In this document: positions 59,941 through 64,000 of the stretch, one piece after another
Layout: every line of letters begins with the position of its first letter
How positions within the stretch are numbered: position 1 is the stretch's first letter
Origin: Sipunculus nudus
Lineage: Eukaryota > Annelida > Sipuncula > Golfingiida > Sipunculidae
Reading direction: 5' to 3'
Length of the DNA stretch: 64,000 bases
NCBI GenBank assembly: GCA_026874595.1
Contig: CM049310.1
Coordinates: 53,086,558-53,150,557 of the forward strand
Program-made: the position numbers and the translations under genes
Notes under the pieces: generated by a model
Databases searched by the model: none
What the model saw: only the letters and a program-made list of their open reading frames with translations
Told to the model about the DNA's origin: nothing

Positions 59941-60981
59941 TTTAGACTTTTCGACTTTTAGACTTTGGGACTACTTGTCTCATTTGTCAAACTTTATTTT
60001 AAAAAAAAATATTACATTTCAATGAAACACATTCCGTATATACATTACACAATTTTACTTATTCCGTGAGATCCTTACCACAAAACAACTACGGTTATGT
60101 AATTTTCCTTGAAAAAAAAATTGATCAAACGTGTATGAACGCACTACATTACCCTCTTCACTACATTTATACCTACGCCATCTGTGTATGTAGAAGCCCC
60201 GGTGCATTGTGGGCTGCTGATTTAAAAGCCCGCATACCCTAACCAAGCAGATTCGCTCTGTTGTGAGTCCAATTCTGCGCAGTGTGATGTCAGACGGGAA
60301 AATGTTTGAAACTGAATGAAGGTCCAACGCCCTTATTAGGATTGCACTGCCTCATTGCGGCAAAGAATAGAACGAATGTTCCCATGGGAATTGAGAAATG
60401 CCTCACGCAAGCTTATTATTCCCCGGCCTTCATGAAAGTATATTATATATTTACATTGCATCAAAAACTTCTATCCATCGCTGTCACCTTGTATATCAGT
60501 GGCAAGCTGTGATAGCCGGATATGATGGCGACGGCTTGATATTTTGTATGAAGAGACAACATAAAGAACAACATATTTTATTCGTTTAAATTATATAATT
60601 TAAATTCGCGATGAAGGCGAGGAGCTCGGCATGAACAATTATTAAAAATGTAGGTGCCTCCTTTGAAACACACTGTTCTTATATTTGATTTTATTTAAAT
60701 GTATATACCAAACTAATGGCCTGATGTATATTTCAATTTAGGTAGCATTTACCAGTGAAGGCATCGGTAGTATCTATACATGTAACTGATTTAACAGAAT
60801 ATATAAAGTTTAAATGTTATATGTAACATTTTTTTATTTACAATTTACATTTACAATTAACATTTCCCTTCTCCAGTAACAGATATTTTAGATGTATTCA
60901 TAAGAGTATACTTCCAAACTATTTTGTGCAAGACATTGTGAGCATTATTTAATCTTCCCATTTTTCTAAATTGTTAATTTC

Positions 60982-60984
<3 letters not shown>
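59941..60984. other. non-coding stretch, partly GC-balanced
   Basis: About 60060-60540 is GC-balanced and may be regulatory; the rest is AT-rich. No gene recognised. Confidence 0.4.

Positions 60985-61040
<56 letters not shown>
60985..61040. repeat. (AT)n microsatellite
   Basis: Uninterrupted AT run; the only long one in the window without a recognised mobile element or G tract nearby. Confidence 0.95.
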
Positions 61041-61042
<2 letters not shown>

Positions 61043-61127
61043 GACTTAGCCAAAAAATATAAAACATGGCTGAAACACCGCGTGTTGCCCCTTTTAATCG
61101 TACCCCCTGTCACACGGCCTTTTTATG

Positions 61128-61156
61128 GTAAACAGACACACGTGGACTGTGTTTAC
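61128..61156. promoter_or_regulatory. palindromic forkhead/E-box cluster
   Basis: GTAAACA (61128-61134), CACGTG (61139-61144) and TGTTTAC (61150-61156) form a near-perfect dyad of two forkhead-type sites around an E-box. The motifs are seen; binding and function are inference. Confidence 0.35.
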
Positions 61157-62299
61157 ACGGTCATAACAAGGTGTTAAACAGTCGTATGCGAGGAAATGAG
61201 ACTGTGTGCTGGGATGGTTCTGCTGGGAAACCTTTGTATAAAAGAAAAAATGAACTGATAGTGTGAAAGAATAGGCATAATATTGATCCTGATTATGTCC
61301 CTTTAAATGTCGGTGATGAATATTTTTTCAAATATTTATCCTGTGTTCCACCAACGTCTGTACACCTTTTTAAGAGATTATTTTCTTAAAAGTTCGTATT
61401 TATCAATACATTCCCAGAAATCTGTACATGGAAGTGACAGCCTGATATAGCAAATAAATATTTTAAAATAAATCTCAAGTTTATGTTTTACAACTGTCCC
61501 ATGATCTGACAGATCAGATGTATCTCTTTATGCCCTCTTTTTTGGCTTGTCATATATTTATAAATGTTTACATGACATAATCGTATAACCAGCTGTCGCA
61601 TAAGTTGGACCGATATGTTGTGAAATATAGACTGATTTCTCATATATAATTCTGTTTCTGAAATAATGTGAAAGGTAAGTGTTTATTTCCCTTGTTGAAA
61701 AATCAGGCCAATGTTGAAAATTAAACCTATTTATCTTCTAACTTACATTAATATTCCGTAACAAAAATATTCATAGCTAATAAAATAGGTGGACACGAGG
61801 TGATGGAACGGACTTTAGGATTTTTTCCACTGTACTATATCATAGGTGTAGACACTTCCCCGCGTTGGAGAGTATTATTCCACTGGGCACAGAAACATGA
61901 AGTATATATTTAGCAGTAAGCGAATTCATGACATAGGTTAATGGAAACTATCAGTATAGCAGTGAAGAAATCCCCGAATCAGCCACTTGATAATTGGCTG
62001 TATTAGAAGAAAAAAGCATCTTTTGAAATGGTTAATTTTCGAGTTGATTAGGAAAAGAAAATATCTGTGGACAGGAAGCCCGCGAGACCTGCCCTGATGA
62101 CCTTCTTTATTTGATCGTTTATTTTTGGCAAGTAGAAAAGGATATCCGTATTTTATAAAAGCGCCCAATGAAATAAGGTATACCATTCAATATGAGAGTA
62201 TACCATTCAATATCTGTCTCATATAAGTGGCTTCGGGTGTATATATATACACTCCGTTGTAAGGTACTCTATCGCCTACAGACTAGGCCAGAGCGATAT
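61157..62299. other. non-coding stretch, nothing recognised
   Basis: AT-rich. AAAG|GTAAGTG at 61671-61681 is a good donor-like site but has no convincing upstream acceptor. Confidence 0.4.
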
Positions 62300-62413
62300 A
62301 ACACTGAAAAAAAAACAACACTGTAAGATTAAATTCTAACAACATTTACCTGATGATCGGGTCGCATCCCTTGAAACAGTCTGTAGTGAATTTACAGTGT
62401 TGTTTTTCTTTAG

Positions 62414-62418
<5 letters not shown>
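62300..62418. mobile_element. 119 bp MITE with 27 bp TIRs
   Basis: The left end (62300-62326, starting AACACTGAAAAAAAAAC) and right end (62392-62418) are inverted copies with about three mismatches, around a 65-base unrelated centre. TA flanks both sides. ACACTG at the terminus recalls element C, so the two may share a transposase type. Confidence 0.7.
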
Positions 62419-62472
<54 letters not shown>

Positions 62473-62475
62473 TAC

Positions 62476-62520
<45 letters not shown>
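62419..62520. repeat. (TA)n microsatellite, interrupted
   Basis: Two TA runs (62419-62464 and 62475-62520) with a short CACACACATACA break, directly after the MITE. Confidence 0.95.
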
Positions 62521-62521
<1 letters not shown>

Positions 62522-64000
62522 CTTTAGAAAATGAAAGTAAGATGAAGCCTTTCTGTAAATTAAAGTAGTTTAATGATGCGAGCTTTAGGAAAACAGTATA
62601 TCTTTTTTCAAGTATGACAAGAGGACCTAACGATTTGATTTATATGGTCAGTTTTCATTGATATATTCTCGTGATGTTACTGCTCGACCTAGTAAAATGG
62701 TTGACTCGACTGATGTGTTTTTGTATGAATATTATTAATATTATTAGAGGTTCAATATAATTCTCATAAATAAAGAGCTGATGGTTATTCAATAAATTGG
62801 ATTAGTGATGGAATAAATGGTAATGGTATGTATGAATAAAAAAATGAAAAAAAGGTCAGTGAATAAGGTGACAATGAATGCCCGTTTGGAAAGTCAGACA
62901 CAATAGCGTGGTGCATTTTTGTTTATATCTCGCTTTTTCCGTCACGTTAATGAGCGATTCCTGGGTGCACAAATTATTGCGCATTCCTCAGCTTTGTATG
63001 TGTGTGAGACACTACGAGAGGGAAAACGTCCTTTCGAATCATCAGATATTACAAGCAGACATCCGACTTGTGAAACCAGGGTTTTAGTGTGAATGCAAAT
63101 TTTAGAAGGTGAGGGTTTGATGAGGGCCTTGAAAAAAAAAACAAGAAAGTACACCAAAGACAGTAAGAAGGTGTTAATCTGTCTGCGGAGAGAGTCAGAC
63201 CCGAATCTTCGAAGTAGAAGACGGAGGAACTTTTTTACGTTGACCGCGCCCTGATCCACAAACTATATAGTGGGATCCAAGTGTTTGACGATATTTGTTA
63301 TCGATATGTATACACTAATATTTGCATAGGCCGCCACTTGTTTTAGGAGATCAATTTGGATGCCCTCCTTTTAATATGACATTTAGGAAGCTTCCCCAAA
63401 CGTCCGCCACTAAGCTTTAGTGGTAAAAAGGTGAACGACCTTGTTAGTAAAGTCAGGGGCATAAATAAATAACTAGTGCTGATTTGTCACTTATAACTCG
63501 TATTTTTTATAAAGGACTTGTTTTTTTTTTAATCAGCCATATTTGAGATCTAGCCCTTACCCCGACAAATGAAGAGAAAGAAGACAGACATGCACAAGAA
63601 CATTCAATATAATTCACGGTTTTGCACTTTTAAGGATTTATTAAAGTCCATCCAAATACTGATATAGAAATCAATTCATCGGTCCCTATAATCCTCCCCT
63701 CCAAACAAGGAGACGCTTAAATTGGTGAAACCAGCACCGGGTTACTGTTATGACCCAAAAGACAGAATGTATGACACAATGAAACCTATAACCTACATTG
63801 CAAATTAATACAAAATATATAAATACTAATTATACAGAATGTCACCTATTTAAGAATATGTGTGAACATTAAGAACTTAAACAATTTTAGGTGCAGTGAA
63901 TTTAATGTAAAAATCATGATTAAGAGTTTTCTATATATTACATATAAGTTGGAATTGCTTTCTAGATGTAGTTCTGTTCATACAAGAGAAGAGCTTCCAT
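62521..64000. other. non-coding stretch, nothing recognised
   Basis: AT-rich DNA to the window end. Frames at 62878-63259 overlap on opposite strands and carry no recognisable domain. Confidence 0.4.

Noticed and set aside
59556-59945. 129-codon plus-strand frame
   Set aside because: It is antisense to a SINE; the NGTRTHNPAV-like peptide comes from reading through the B box.
1-64000. CRISPR arrays, rRNA genes, bacterial operons or functional tRNA genes
   Set aside because: No regularly spaced direct repeats with unique spacers, no rRNA-like segments and no dense coding. The tRNA-like pieces lack proper acceptor or anticodon stems and belong to SINEs or the TRIM.

Overview
The window looks like non-coding DNA from an animal genome, most likely a mollusc or other marine invertebrate. 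This is inferred from AT-rich sequence with no dense coding, long (TA)n and poly-G tracts, tRNA-derived SINEs, a decayed non-LTR retrotransposon, several TIR elements with internal repeats, and AGGTCA-rich interspersed repeats. No complete protein-coding gene could be identified. Most open frames above 60 codons are by-products of repeats. A few short open stretches with good splice signals are listed as low-confidence exon candidates; none has a recognised product.

Layout. 1-6 kb: mostly featureless, with a tRNA-derived SINE (1473-1800). 6.2-8.4 kb: a 2.26 kb TIR element (A) containing a nested LTR-like copy inside a (TA)n run. 10.3-11.1 kb: an 827 bp TIR element (B) with a 5 bp target duplication. 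11-31 kb: mostly single-copy DNA with a degenerate minisatellite near 18.1 kb, candidate exons, a strong hairpin at 20.5 kb and GC-balanced islands that resemble regulatory DNA. 31.0-34.9 kb: a 405 bp TIR element (D), then a decayed LINE reverse transcriptase whose 3' part is interrupted by AGGTCA-type repeats. 35.6-36.1 kb: a complete 426 bp miniature LTR retrotransposon (TRIM), with a tRNA-Pro-type primer site and tRNA-like A and B boxes in its LTRs. 36.5-40.3 kb: a recent 576 bp inverted duplication, the second copy bracketed by a 76 bp direct duplication. 42.1-46.1 kb: a 4 kb CACTG-type TIR element (C) with possible coding remnants. 47.9-48.2 kb: a second SINE copy. 48.2-49.9 kb: a 33 bp minisatellite of about 50 copies. 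53.4-54.6 kb: a second LTR-like copy, again in (TA)n and nested in an AGGTCA-type repeat. 55-58.5 kb: two candidate minus-strand exons. 59.6-59.9 kb: a SINE of another family. 61-62.5 kb: a palindromic forkhead/E-box cluster and a 119 bp MITE.

The window is best read as an intergenic or intronic region shaped by successive insertions, many of them at (TA)n tracts. The two strongest unusual observations are the TRIM with internal Pol III-type promoter boxes and the inverted duplication with its long flanking direct repeats. All calls come from reading the sequence by eye; no database search was possible.
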